From Gnetum montanum (lineage: Eukaryota; Streptophyta; Gnetopsida; Gnetales; Gnetaceae), in contig MNCI01025042.1 of assembly GCA_015680685.1 (NCBI GenBank), forward strand, positions 702,649-766,648: a stretch of 64,000 bases of DNA, read 5' to 3'. Of this stretch, positions 24,127 to 34,856 are shown in pieces. The notes under the pieces are model-generated. The model was not told where the DNA came from. It worked only from the letters and a program-made list of their open reading frames with translations, and did no database searches. The position numbers and the translations under genes were made by a program. Position 1 is the stretch's first letter. Every line of letters begins with the position of its first letter.

Positions 24127-24452
24127 TGGATCTATGATCTAAGATAAAAAGAAATAAAGAACTTAGTTAGAACAAGCACACTCTTGTGAAACTCTCTTAA
24201 TTCTATTTTTTTTCCAAATGAATATGTGCTACTTTAATTATGTAGGCCTTGATCTCCAAAGAATAGATTTGGAGAGAGAAGAATGAATGTAGGAAATCAT
24301 GGGAATGATCCTTATCATCCCTTTTAGGATCTTCTTAATAAGGAATGAACTCAACATGAATTATATGAATAGGATCTCATCTTAGTTAAAATAGATTTAT
24401 GGATGAGATCTATTTAATTCTTTTGTGGAACATCTAGTCATCATATTCCATA
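24127..24452 (-). repeat. copia 5' LTR
   Basis: It is homologous to 19598-19938. The first dinucleotide on the minus strand has decayed from TG to TA (TATGGAATATG). Confidence 0.8.
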
Positions 24453-24600
24453 GGTCCATTGATGCACCATGGGAGGAGCGCCCCTTCAACATAGTTAGTG
24501 AAGGAAATGGTGAGTACAAAATCATACAAAGTAGACCATATACCTTTCCTAATCTTTTAAAGATTATGAAATACTAGCACAATTGATGTATACCACCAAT
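24453..24600 (+). pseudogene. G1 protease region, 3' part after the copia insertion
   Basis: WEERPFNIVSEGNGEYKIIQSRPYTFPN matches CAKFPFNVASKDQGDYRIVQSRPYAPPN at the end of the G2 protease frame, so the copia element split this ORF. As in G2, the frame stops shortly after SRPYxxPN, and no reverse transcriptase follows. Confidence 0.7.
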
Positions 24601-24984
24601 TCCCTTGTCCTTACATCTATAACTGTGTAACCTTCTTTTTCTATAGCCTTCTTAGCCTAGTTGAAACATTATTTGCATGCAAATTATTACAATGTAAATT
24701 GACTTTACCAAATTATTACATTATAGCCACAAGATTTAACTAATGTAGCATTATAACATGAACTAAAATGTAAAATTTAAAACATGAATGAAACATTAAG
24801 CATCAAAACATATAAATGAAATTAAATTTCAAAAAAATAATAATAGTCTAAATGTTTGTCACATAGTGTGAAAAAGGTTTAAATAATGCATAAAACTAAT
24901 AAACCATCTCTCAAACATCCATGGATAACTCTAGCCACAACATCATAACAACATCACATTAATAACAACTAAAATAGCCAAAGA

Positions 24985-25364
24985 CATCACCAACTAAAGG
25001 TGCAACTAGAGGGGGTTGAGGAGCATATCCAATGTCATCATTGTTGGGACCATTGGTATCACGTGGTACCTATCCCACAATAACATGAGTCTAATCAATA
25101 ATAAACACAATGTGAACCTAAAATAAATTAAAAAAACATAAAACATGATAAAATAAAACAAAACAAGAAAACCTAGGAGGGCTTGGATGCAACATCCTTT
25201 GTGGGGAAGTTCTAAAGGCCAACCTCCAAATGATGGAGGATTTGGTCCTTAGTCATGTGGGCCCAGTTGAGCTCCTCAAGTTTAATGAGCATTAAGATGT
25301 TGCTTTTGTTAATCTTAGTCCTTGTGGATGACTCCTATGAAAACATGATGGTAGTCACCTCATC
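24985..25364 (-). pseudogene. Antisense gene of G1, 3' exons
   Basis: Minus-strand 25364 to about 25170 continues the exon interrupted by the Athila-like element and reads ...KINKSNILMLIKLEELNW... DQILHHLEVGL. It parallels DKGKTLIGIDFGQEDYTQLFKVEILWCLVVGL in the plus-strand copy at 58621-58755. The last exon (about 25065-24985) follows an acceptor-like TGGGATAG and reads VPRDTNGPNNDDIGYAPQPP, matching VPGNVAGPSDMVEEEEPPPP at 58874-58949. Homology on both sides of an intron in two copies supports a spliced gene rather than chance frames. Confidence 0.6.
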
Positions 25365-26199
25365 TGATGAACCGTGATATCTTGTACACGATATCATGTC
25401 CATGATATCACGTCCACGATATTGGATCGACCATGCGATATCGAATACCCAATATCGTGGCTTGTCTCATTATCTATAAATAAGAGACGATGCCTTTGGT
25501 TTCCATAGTTAAGAATTAGTCCCTTAGCCAAACTCTTGCCATTTTCTCCCTCCAGAGTTAGAATTATTTTTGCATGCCCGCAGTAGGAGTCATAGAGTGA
25601 ACGGATCTTTATTCGAGCATTGAGTACCTGAGCACACTTTGTGTATGGCAATAAAGACAAACTTTATGATAAACCTTGCAGCATACAAAATAGATTAATT
25701 AGTGTTAATTATTATTTAATTCTTTTGTAGTTAATTAATGATTTCTCTCACCCTACAACTCTCTTAGTTAATTACACTCAGTACGACCCCTTCGAGCATG
25801 CGTGTAGTGCTTGGTAATCTAGTAACGATTAGCATTTGGTAATCCCAATAGCGTTGCACTGGTTCAGGATGTGTACGGAAAGTGGGAATGGATACTGGTG
25901 TTAGGAGTACTTAGAACTTAGTTAATGAGTAGTTAAATTAGATTAGTTTCTTAGTTACTTCTCTCTCCCCTCCTTATTAGCACAAGATAGAAAACACATA
26001 AAAACCATAGAAATCATATACCTCAAGCTTACTTAACCATACAACCGTGACATACAAGTAAGTTTGGGAAGACAACAATTAATCAACCCGTTATCATTCC
26101 ACAAGGTGCATAGGCACTTAGTCCTTGGAATTCGACCAGATTGTGCATGAAACGCTCGTATTCGTATGGTTGAGCGTAGGGGTACCTTGCTGCTCATCA
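25365..26199 (+). repeat. Athila-like 5' LTR
   Basis: It runs TGATGAACCG... to ...CTCATCA. U3 is about 110 bp and packed with GATATC-type palindromes before TATAAATA (25475-25482). It is 29 bp longer than the 3' LTR because of extra palindrome sequence in U3. Confidence 0.85.
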
Positions 26200-26200
26200 T

Positions 26201-26218
26201 TAGGATCGTTGCCGAGGA
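26201..26218 (+). other. Primer-binding site region
   Basis: TAGGATCGTTGCCGAGGA, just after the LTR, matches 13 of 18 positions of TGGCGCCGTTGCCGGGGA. That tRNA-Asp-type site is common in Athila and related plant elements. Confidence 0.6.
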
Positions 26219-26351
26219 CTTTGTTTTTTGTGTACTAAGTAGAACTTAGGAAATTATTTACATCATTGGAACAAACCCTTAGGGTTGGTTAAGGGAAAAT
26301 AATAATAATAATATATAAATATATAGTACATTGGACACTGAACAAGATAAG

Positions 26352-28960
26352 ATGTCTTCTTCTTCGCACAAGAGCACTTCACCACCTAGGACTAACACAA
26401 AAAGTAATCGATGACAAACTACACATGACGTTGACCCGCTAGTTCCTCAATAGTTTCGTGTGGTATATATTCATCCCGATGAATATGTACCTAACTTTAC
26501 CTTTATTCTCCACCAAGATGAACAGCTGAGTTGGTGTGACTTAGAAGGTAACATAGTGTTACCTCTCAANAGTTGGTGTGACTTAGAAGGTAACATAGTG
26601 TTACCTCTCAATCGTTCAGTCCCAAGTATGCTTCTTTGTGCTTTGACATGAATAGACATGCAACACTTACATGCAGAGTACATTGCGCAGGACTATGATT
26701 CGAGAGAATATCATCCTACCAAAGTGCAACGTCAAAGGGATTATCAACAAGAGAGACACCATAAGTCCTTGAAGGGAAAATGGTCTAAGGATGTCCCACA
26801 TGTTTTAAGTGAAATTGAGGGTGATGAACCTACCTCAGGTAGTCGCCCACATAATGATGTTCCTCCCCTTGACTTTCGCTAAGGGGTTATGTATCAAAAC
26901 CTTCATTCAACTGTTCACAACTAGGGTGCTGATACCAATGGACCCATAGAGTCTGAAAAAGGAACAAAGGCACATGACAAATGTGGACATTCTGATCGTA
27001 ATCATAATCAAGGTAGAGACCACTGAAGAGAAGGTAGTAAACACCGTCATGGTGGCGGTTCTCCTTCTTCTTTACCTTCATCATCACCTTCACCCTCTCC
27101 TTCTGTGTCTAGATGCAGCCATAGAGAAACAAATCATGAGGATAAGGCAAACAAAGTGGAAGTCGTAAACAAGACAACCAACATGGAGGACAAGGGCACT
27201 CTAGGAAATAATGCCATGGAAGAAGGGGGAGTATGGAACCGCATAGACACCATAGATGGTACGAATGAGATGATCATGATGAACCCCTACTCGCCATGTG
27301 AAGCATGCTAGATATAACTGAGGCTGTAAGAGTTCCAACAAGGCACCAGAAAGATAGTAGGATCAAGAGGCTAGATATTAATAACATCTTGCGATTTGAA
27401 GGGGGATATAACGCTGATCCTCAAAATCACTTATAAGCATTTCAAGATGCGTGTGCCTTGCAAAACATAGAAAACAAGTGGAAAAAGATTTAGTTGTTCC
27501 CACGAACACTAATAAAAGAAGCTGAAAGATGGTATCGGTCCTTAGAACTGGAATCCATTCGCAGGTGGAGTATGATGCTAGAATTGTTCAATGATAAGTA
27601 CCAAACGTACTCCCAGGTGTCTAACCTACGAAAGCAAATCCAAGGATGGAAATAAGGAAGTCATGAACACTTGGATGATACCATGGGCCACTATTATGTA
27701 CTCTTACATTATTGTCTTGGCCATGGTTATTCGCAGCAGGATCAACTATGCCATTTCGTAGATGGGCTTAAGCATGAAACAAGAAGGACCCTTGGGACTT
27801 ATGCCCAAGGAAGGTTATCTAAGCTTAGGTCCCATTAAATTCATAGACTGCTAGAGCAAGTAGCTAAAGAAGAAGGTGAGCTATAGAAAAGAGAGTGTGT
27901 GGAAGAATACAACCGAGATCCTTTCCTTCGAAAGAAGGAAGTAAGATTTTGTGAGGATGAGGAAGAGTCACCACTCGAAGAGATGGTGAATAGGAAAACC
28001 TTGCCCATTCAAAAGTTAGCATTAGAAGTATTGGCAAAGGTAGACCAAATGTGGGACTCTCTGGATAGTAGGTTTGAAACTGTGCTTAAAGTAGTAGAGG
28101 AGTCTAGGGAGTGAGGTAGTGACTGTGATAGAAGGAAAAAGAGAGAAGCAGAGAATGCACGTAACAAGTGTAAGGGTAAAGTTGCAATTATTGAAGAGGT
28201 TGTGGATTCAGGTGATGATGATAGTGGATATGAGATCTGTCAATACGACAGTCCTAAGGGATGTTGCCCTATAATCTCACATTTACAGGAGTCTGGGGTG
28301 TATGCACTTAATCCATGATTAAAAAAATGACAAACATCTTGATGGTTACCTTATCCCCAAGGTAACCCAAGGTAGTTTCACCAACCCTTAATGTATTATC
28401 CAAGTGGAACTCCACCACAACCAATCGAGCAACATCAATAGTGGTAGCACCCACAATCATGGGGAATGCCACCACCAAGGCAACAATATCCTTACCGACA
28501 ACTAGACCCATATGGATACTACGTGCAACATTCGATCTCTCCATGTGACTCTGTTGGTCATGTTACACCCCAACATCACTACCAAGCCTATGAATACAAT
28601 AGGACTTCCTCTCCCAGGGGCGACATCCCACAAGTATACCATCCTTCCAATCCAGCTGCATCTCTCCCACCAATAGCTCCATTACCACATGCTTCAGGAA
28701 TGCAAGGTGAACTCCCTACTCAGCCACAACAATGCAATGCCACAAGGGCTGTTAACCCTCAATGTACTATTGGTTCTGGCAACCATATGAAGAAAAGATC
28801 TTTCTTTGGAACCAATAGTCCAACCAAGCCCTTGCAATCCCAAGTGATTGAGTCTTTGGACACCTCCATATCAACTAAAGCTTCGGAGCCCCCTTTGAAC
28901 TTAACACCGCATTCAATGCATACGGTCATGTTAACACATGCCGTTATTGATTAGATTAAA
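26352..28960 (+). pseudogene. Athila-like gag, decayed
   Basis: The ATG at 26352 opens a frame that can be followed with stops to about 27311 (MSSSSHKSTSPPRTNTKSNR...). After a frame change it continues into a Retrotrans_gag-like core (AERWYRSLELESIRRWSMM, FNDKYQTYSQVSNLRKQIQG, FVDGLKHETRRTLGTYAQGRL, about 27500-27830). A charged stretch follows (27899-28114), then a Pro/Gln/Tyr-rich region (28466-28954). The single N and 41-bp duplication at 26529-26611 lie inside it. Several stops are TAG. Confidence 0.7.
26529..26611. other. 41-bp duplication around a single N: likely assembly seam
   Basis: The 41 bases at 26529-26569 are repeated exactly at 26571-26611, with one N at 26570 between them. 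Identical contig ends separated by a token gap are the usual cause. Removing 42 bases keeps the gag frame. This is probably not a biological duplication. Confidence 0.85.
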
Positions 28961-28984
28961 GATGGCCACTTCCCAGGAAATTAT

Positions 28985-29420
28985 TTGATCCTAGGAGTCC
29001 CCTAATCTATCTACAAATCACTGGGAATGAACCATGCAAAGCTCTTTTGGATTCAGGTTCTGGTGTCAACCTAATATCCCAAGAAATGTATAAGGCCTGG
29101 AACTTTCCCCCATTGAAAAAGAGCAATGTCTATTTAGAGCTAGTTGACCAGTCCATCATTGTCCCCTTTAGGATTAGTGGAGGATATTGTTACCACTATT
29201 TGTGGATGGTTGTATCCAGCTGACTTCCTGGTGATCCAAGTGAATAACAATAAGGGGGACTTCCCAATCATAATGGGAAGGGCATGGCTAAGCACTATAG
29301 ATGCATGCCTAGGAATCAGTGATCTTTCCCTAGAAATATCTAAGGAATTTTTTTTTGGAAAGATCAAGAAGAAGAAGGTTCCATGCATCACATATAGTGA
29401 CATATGGTGCAATTGCATGC
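28985..29420 (+). pseudogene. Athila-like aspartic protease
   Basis: The active-site motif ALLDSGSGVNLIS starts at about 29038, with the catalytic Asp codon at 29050-29052. The second half (VEDIVTTICGWLYPADFLVIQ... FPIIMGRAWLSTIDACLGI) follows in another frame. One extra T near 29165 accounts for the frame change. Apart from that frameshift the fold signatures are good. Confidence 0.75.
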
Positions 29421-29639
29421 AAAGATCATGGGTTGTGTAGAGTTTGACATTGCCTGCATGTAGTCATTGTGCACAAATGATCAACATACAAAGGTGCCTA
29501 TATGCAGTAGCCACATGATAAGAAGACACCCAGAGGCTGATAGCTAATCAAGAAAGCAACTCACTAATATGCTATATAGATAGCATTGATGCATTAGAGC
29601 AAGTCCACTGCCAACTTCCTAATCCTAATTTAGAAAACA

Positions 29640-30740
29640 TCAACTAGGGGAAGTTGGAAATTCCCAAGAAATTTAAATTAGAGCCCCTAGAGCTAAAACC
29701 ATTGCCCACCAGTATGGAATACATGTTCCTTAAGAATGGGAAACCGGTGATCATCAATCCAAGACTTGCTCCGCAACAAAAAGAAAGTTTGCTCAAGGTA
29801 ATAAACAAATGGTCAAAAGCCTTCGCCTAGTCATATCCAGAATTAACTAGAATAGATCCTAGGATATGTCAACATACAATTTACACTGACTCCTCCATTT
29901 AGCAGATAGGAAATGGTGTGTAAGTCTTTATGGATGGCTTCTCCACTTATGAACAAAGTTTTGATCAAGACTTGGACTGGTTAGAGCAAGTGCTAAAAAG
30001 ATGTGTAGAGACTAATCTAAGGCTCAATTGGCAGAAAAGCCATTTAATGGTCCAAGAAGGCGTAGTACTTGGGCATAAAATTTTACATGCAGGGAGAGAG
30101 GTAGACCTTGAGAAAATCAAAGTCATCCAAGCAATCACCCATCAACCGGAAACTGTCAAAGACATTCAGTCATTCCTTGGACACATTGGCTACTATAGGA
30201 GATTCATAGAGAATTTTTCGAAGGTTTCCAAACCATTGGTAGAGTTAACGAAAAAGGATGTACCCTTAGAGTGGACTAGCGAATGCAAACTAGCCTTCCA
30301 AACTTTGAAGCAGACGCTGGTAGAAACACCCATTCTATAAGCTCTTGACTGGTCCAAATCATTTCATGTCATGACTAATGTGTCCAACTATGCCTTAGGA
30401 GCCGTACTTACACAGTTAGATAACCAAAAATGCCCTTATTACATCCATTGTGCAAGTAGAAGTATAGCTGGTGCACAACTTAACTACACTACTATGGAAA
30501 AAGAATTAATGGCTGTAGTGTTTGCACTAGAAAAATTTAGGCACTATGTATTAGGATACAAGGTATTCATATATACAGATCATAGTGCAATCCAGTTCCT
30601 CATGAATAAGCCAATGGTAAGCCCTAGTATTATACGATGGTTGGTAACCTACAAGAGTTCGATTTAGCGATGATCGATTGTAAAGGCATTGAGAATGTAG
30701 TTGTCGATCATTTATCTTGGTTGCACTAGGACAATAAAGA
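29640..30740 (+). pseudogene. Athila-like reverse transcriptase (core deleted) and RNase H
   Basis: The N-terminal approach (SMEYMFLKNGKPVIINPRLA, then FAxSYPEL) runs to about 29890. It then jumps to VFMDGFSTYEQSFDQDLDWL at 29920, which corresponds to the YMDDF motif and what follows. The finger/palm segment with the first catalytic Asp and FGLCNAPATFQ is absent, and the second Asp of the YxDD-type motif is Gly. Thumb/connection motifs (LGHKILHAGREVD, IQSFLGHIGYYRRFIENFS) are intact. RNase H shows YALGAVLTQ, MEKELMAVVFALEKFRHYVLG and YTDHSAIQFL; its first catalytic Asp is Asn (TNVSNYALGAVL). It ends near VVVDHLSWL. Confidence 0.8.
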
Positions 30741-32096
30741 GGATGAGTATCCTATTTCTAATCACTTCCTTGATGAGTTCCTCTTTGCTGGTGTAGTGAA
30801 TGACCAATCACCCATGGAGACAAACTGGTACAGTAGCATTCTGATCTATCTCCTTACCCAACAAACACCACAGGAGTTGGACCTTAAGAAGAAATAATAG
30901 TTTCTTCACATAGCCAAGTACTTTATGGAAATTAATGGACAACTTTATAAAGTATGTTTGAATGGCTTGGTTCGATGGTGTGTTCCCGATAGAGATCAAC
31001 TGAGAGTTCTCCAAGATGCTCATGAGGGCCCTTGTGGGGGTCACTATGCTAGGAGACAAACATCTATTAAGATCCTACTTGTAGGTTATTATTGGTCTAC
31101 CTTGTTTTGGGACACCCATCAATTTTTCCAATCTTGTGAGCACTGTCAACGTGATGGGGGAGTGACTGCTAGAATGGAGGGTCCGCAACAATGGATTCAA
31201 CCACTAGAACCCTTCGACATTTGGAGGATTGATTTCATGGGGCCCATTACACCAATGTCCAATGGAAAAGCTTACATCGTAGTTGCCATAGACTACTTAA
31301 AAAAATGGGCTGAAGTAGCTGGTGTTAAAGATTACACATCATCTACAGCTGCATGATTTGTTCAACAACAAGTCATTAACAGGTTTGGTGTGAAACTTTT
31401 GGAAACCTGATGCAACGCTTAGGGGTTGAGCAAAAGTTGACTACATCATACCACCCCCAAGAAAATGATCAAGTCGAGGTCACCAACAGGAAGATTACCA
31501 AGATATTGGCCAGAACTATTAGCAAAATATAGGTGAGATTGAAGCATTAAACTGAATGATGCTCTTTGGGCATACCACTCCACATGAAAACTCCTATAGG
31601 CTACTCTCCCTACGAGTTAGTGTATGGAAAACTTCTAATGCTTCCTATCCAAACTAAGCTCTGTACACTAACCACAGCATGTGACCTCAACATTGACCTC
31701 GATCTAGCACAAAAACAAAGGTTAATGATTCTTAACTTGCTAGATGAGAACCGACTAGCTACCCTATCATCTAATAAGTTGCACAAGGCATTTAATAAAC
31801 AACATCTTGACTTGAAAATTAGGAGAGTTAAGTACCAACCAGGAGATAAGGTCCTCTACTGGAACCCCACACATGTGTCGCAACGAACCAAATTTCAAAC
31901 CAAATTTCAAACACTGTGGGAAGGACCTTACATTATTTATGCAACTTTTCCTTCATGGGCCATGACCATATATAAACCTGAGAGCCCAGAAAAGAGAATA
32001 TTAGTCAATGTGCAACAAATAAAACCTTTCTGTGAGTTCAGGTCAACTAGGACATATGCTACCTCTGTAAGTGGGCAACCTTGCTCATTATTTTAG
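30741..32096 (+). pseudogene. Athila-like integrase, decayed
   Basis: The zinc-binding HHCC segment reads HEGPCGGHYARRQTSIK... FQSCEHCQRDGG (31018-31155). The core has WRIDFMGPITPM with the first catalytic Asp (about 31228) and AIDYLKKWAEV. The segment with the second catalytic Asp (normally DxGxHF) is missing between INRFGV and KLLET near 31390. The Glu-containing region (YHPQENDQVEVTNRK) is present in a shifted frame. The C-terminal part at 31566-32096 has TPIGYSPYELVYGK and VKYQPGDKVLYWNP, typical of Ty3 integrases. Confidence 0.8.
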
Positions 32097-34050
32097 ATCT
32101 CCTCCTTCTAGCTTAGTCATGGGGGAGATGGCCACCTCAACTAACCATTGAAGGCCCTCAATTCTTTCTAAGTTTTTGTTTTACATATTTTTTGTTTTGC
32201 ACATTTCTTTAATCTTTCTTATTTTTTACACGATTGTTCATATTTTTACCATTTCTTTATGTGATTACTTTATTTTGTTCGTCACCCAATAATTGTTCAT
32301 GATGGTGGTATGAATAATATCATATCGATTGCTAATGTTTGGATTTTACCTTTGAAGTATGATGACGATATTAAGGTATGGTTCTTTTCATTAACAAGAA
32401 ATAAGTCCACATCGTTCATACATCCATAAAATCCTATGGTCTCCCTTGGCTTGGAGCTGTATAGTCCCTTTCTTTAATAAAACTATTAACGAATTGGTGA
32501 TTGGGTATTTCTTAGACTAAGGAAAGACTCGAAGGATGAAAAGGGTGTGGCTTCAAAGGGATTCTATGCATTTGTACTGGCTATTCTATTGAGTGCTTGC
32601 ATTCTTTTTCTTTGGATTTTCCACCATTTTGACCATTCATCAAATCATTTTAAGCTGAGTTTAAAAAATAAAAATAATAAGTCTTTGGATGGTGTGGTTC
32701 TCATGCGAAAAAAACAAAAAAAATAGTGAGAATTCAAAGCACACCCCTTAGACACAATAATGATCTTAGGCTACATAAATTTGTTATGGCATTCGAAAGA
32801 CATGTTACGTATGCCTGAAGGTTCCCTCTAACTAAGGCCCCTTCTTACTTCTTGGTTCTCCATCTCGCTCTCCTTGGAATAGTGGTGACTTTTTGTAGAG
32901 GCATTCTTGTTGCTCTAAGTGGATGGGTTTGTCAAATGTGTGGATGTGAGGTCAATGAATGTGGATTGGTTTGAGTTTAGATTTGGAACGAGTTCTACTC
33001 AATCACATTAACCATGAAACACACAAGGGACTTTACACAACCTTGTTTTTGGGTTTCCATTCCATCCTCTCCTCTCCATCTTTCTTTTCCATTTCTTACC
33101 TCATTGTTAATTTTATCATTAGTCTATATCTTGGTTGATGCATTGTTCTTCCTTGGTAATTTCTTGTGGGTAAGTTTTTAACTCTTGCTTCCCAATGACA
33201 TTCCTAGAGCCTATGGACTCTTTGGTTTGCAGGTCTGTCAAGGCATCAAGGGCATAAGCCTACTTTGGGGAGGATCCACTAGCATTCCTTTTTGGGTGTG
33301 TTGGTTAGCTTCTTTCCCTTAAACATTTCTTGCAATCATCACTTTTTGTTTCATCCCCATCCATGACATCCATTTTATTGGTGTTGCCATTGTTCCTTTT
33401 TTTCCATCTTTCTTATTCCTTCTCTTTTTCCCATCTTATTGCTACTGGAGGTTCGCTCTTCATCATGGGGGCCTGGGCACAAAATTTTTTAAATTTTCCT
33501 AACCCTTACAACTTAGGTAGTCACCAGTGTTAAAATTCCAGAACTAGTATATGCCATAACCACAACTCAGCAAATGCACTTCACGTCAAAGCAAGGTATC
33601 AACTACATTGTGATTTATCTATCCTCGCTTATTTGTGACTATGTTGTGTGTGCAGATGGCGATCATACAACAATGGACTGGGCCTTTAGGATGCACTCAG
33701 GATGGACCAGAACTGGAACATTCATGAAAGGAGCAAGATTGATGGCATGGCTATGGATGAACAACGATAGGTAGAATATTGGCATCGGTAGCAACACGTC
33801 TCATTCTTTTTTCTCTCTCTCCTTATGCTCTTTTAGCTACAAATAAGGTTGGATGTCATTTATGTATAGTGTTCACTTTTGTGGTCATGAACACTAATGC
33901 TGTCATGTATTGTATTGTTAATCTGTTTACTGGGCATGTTGAGTTAGTCACCCCATTTTTGCCATCAATAGTCATTCAGTTAATAATCCCATACCTTCCC
34001 AATATTTTGTAAGGAACTCAAGGGTGAGTTTTCATTCAGTCATGGGGGTA
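32097..34050 (+). pseudogene. Athila-like tail with a truncated downstream ORF
   Basis: After the integrase stop comes an 18-nt motif (32110-32127) identical to 289-306 in E1, then about 1.5 kb of T-rich noncoding sequence. An acceptor-like GTGTGTGCAG ends at 33655, followed by ATG GCG ATC. The first ~40 codons (QQWTGPLGCTQDGPE..., with TGA stops) resemble the start of the E1 ORF, after which most of the ORF is deleted. The 3' UTR resembles that of E1 (AATAATCCxATACC). It ends in polypurine CATGGGGGTA (34041-34050). The leucine-rich frame at 33330-33533 is not a convincing env protein. Confidence 0.5.
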
Positions 34051-34856
34051 TCATGAACCGTGATATCACGTTCGCGATATCAGATTGACCATGCAATATC
34101 GGATACCCGATATCACAGCCTATCTCATTATCTATAAATAAGAGGCAGTGCCTTTGGTTTCCACAGTTAAGAATTAGTTCCTCAGCCAAACTCTTGCCAT
34201 TTTCTCCCTCCAGAGTTAGAACTATTTTTGCGTGCCCATAGTAGGAGTCATAGAGTGAACGGATCTTTATTCGAGCATTGTGTGCTTGAGCACACTTTGT
34301 GTATGGAAATAAAGATGAACTTTATGATAAACCTTGAAGCATATAGAATAGATTAATTAGTGTTAAGTATTATTTAATGCTTTCATAGTTAATTAATGAT
34401 TTCTCTCACCCTACAACTCTCTTAGTTAATTACACTTAGTACGACTGCTTAGAGCATGCGTGTAGCACTTGGTAATCCAGTAACGAATAGTGTTTGGTAA
34501 TCCCAATAGCGTTGCACTGGTTCAGGATGTGTACAGAAAGTGGGAATGGATACTGGTGTTAGGAGTACTTAGAACTTAGTTAATGAGTAGTAAATTAGAT
34601 TAGTTTCTTAGTTACTTCTCTCTCCCCTCCTTATTAGCGCAAGATAGAAAACACATAAAAACCATAAAAATCATATACCTCAAGCTTACTTAACCATACA
34701 ACCGTGACATACAATTAAGTTTGAGAAGACAATGATTAATCAACCCATTATCATTCTACAAGGCACATAGGCACTTAGTCCTTGGAATTTGATCGGATTG
34801 TGCATGAAATGTTTGTATTCATATGGTTGAGCGTAGGGTTACCTAGCCACTCATCA
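34051..34856 (+). repeat. Athila-like 3' LTR
   Basis: It starts TCATGAACCG (TG decayed to TC) directly after the polypurine tract and ends CTCATCA. The TATAAATA box is at 34133-34140. It matches 25365-26199 throughout. Confidence 0.85.

Larger units (their letters stand above)
19598..24452 (-). mobile_element. Ty1/copia retrotransposon nested in the G1 protease
   Basis: Read on the minus strand: 5' LTR 24127-24452, primer site 24094-24105, gag, protease, integrase, RT and a truncated RNase H, then 3' LTR 19598-19938. The flanking 5-mers are GGCCC (19593-19597) and GGTCC (24453-24457), a target duplication with one transition. The host protease ORF continues across the insertion. The two LTRs are similar in order and length (about 326 and 341 bp). 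Internal deletions and stops make it nonautonomous now. Confidence 0.88.
25365..34856 (+). mobile_element. Athila-like Ty3/gypsy retrotransposon nested in the antisense gene
   Basis: 9492 bp: 5' LTR 25365-26199, primer site, gag, protease, RT, RNase H, integrase, noncoding tail with a remnant ORF, polypurine tract 34041-34050, 3' LTR 34051-34856. Flanking 5-mers are TCATC (25360-25364) and TCGTC (34857-34861), one transition apart. Removing the element and one 5-mer restores a continuous minus-strand exon. The LTRs are very similar (about 90-95% by eye), so this is among the youngest insertions in the window, yet its pol has lost catalytic segments. Confidence 0.88.

Noticed and set aside
33330-33533. 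Hydrophobic frame as an env-like protein of the Athila-like element
   Set aside because: It is only 67 codons of low-complexity Leu/Phe/Ser, has no ectodomain or transmembrane arrangement, and lies before the acceptor-like site where the remnant ORF begins.
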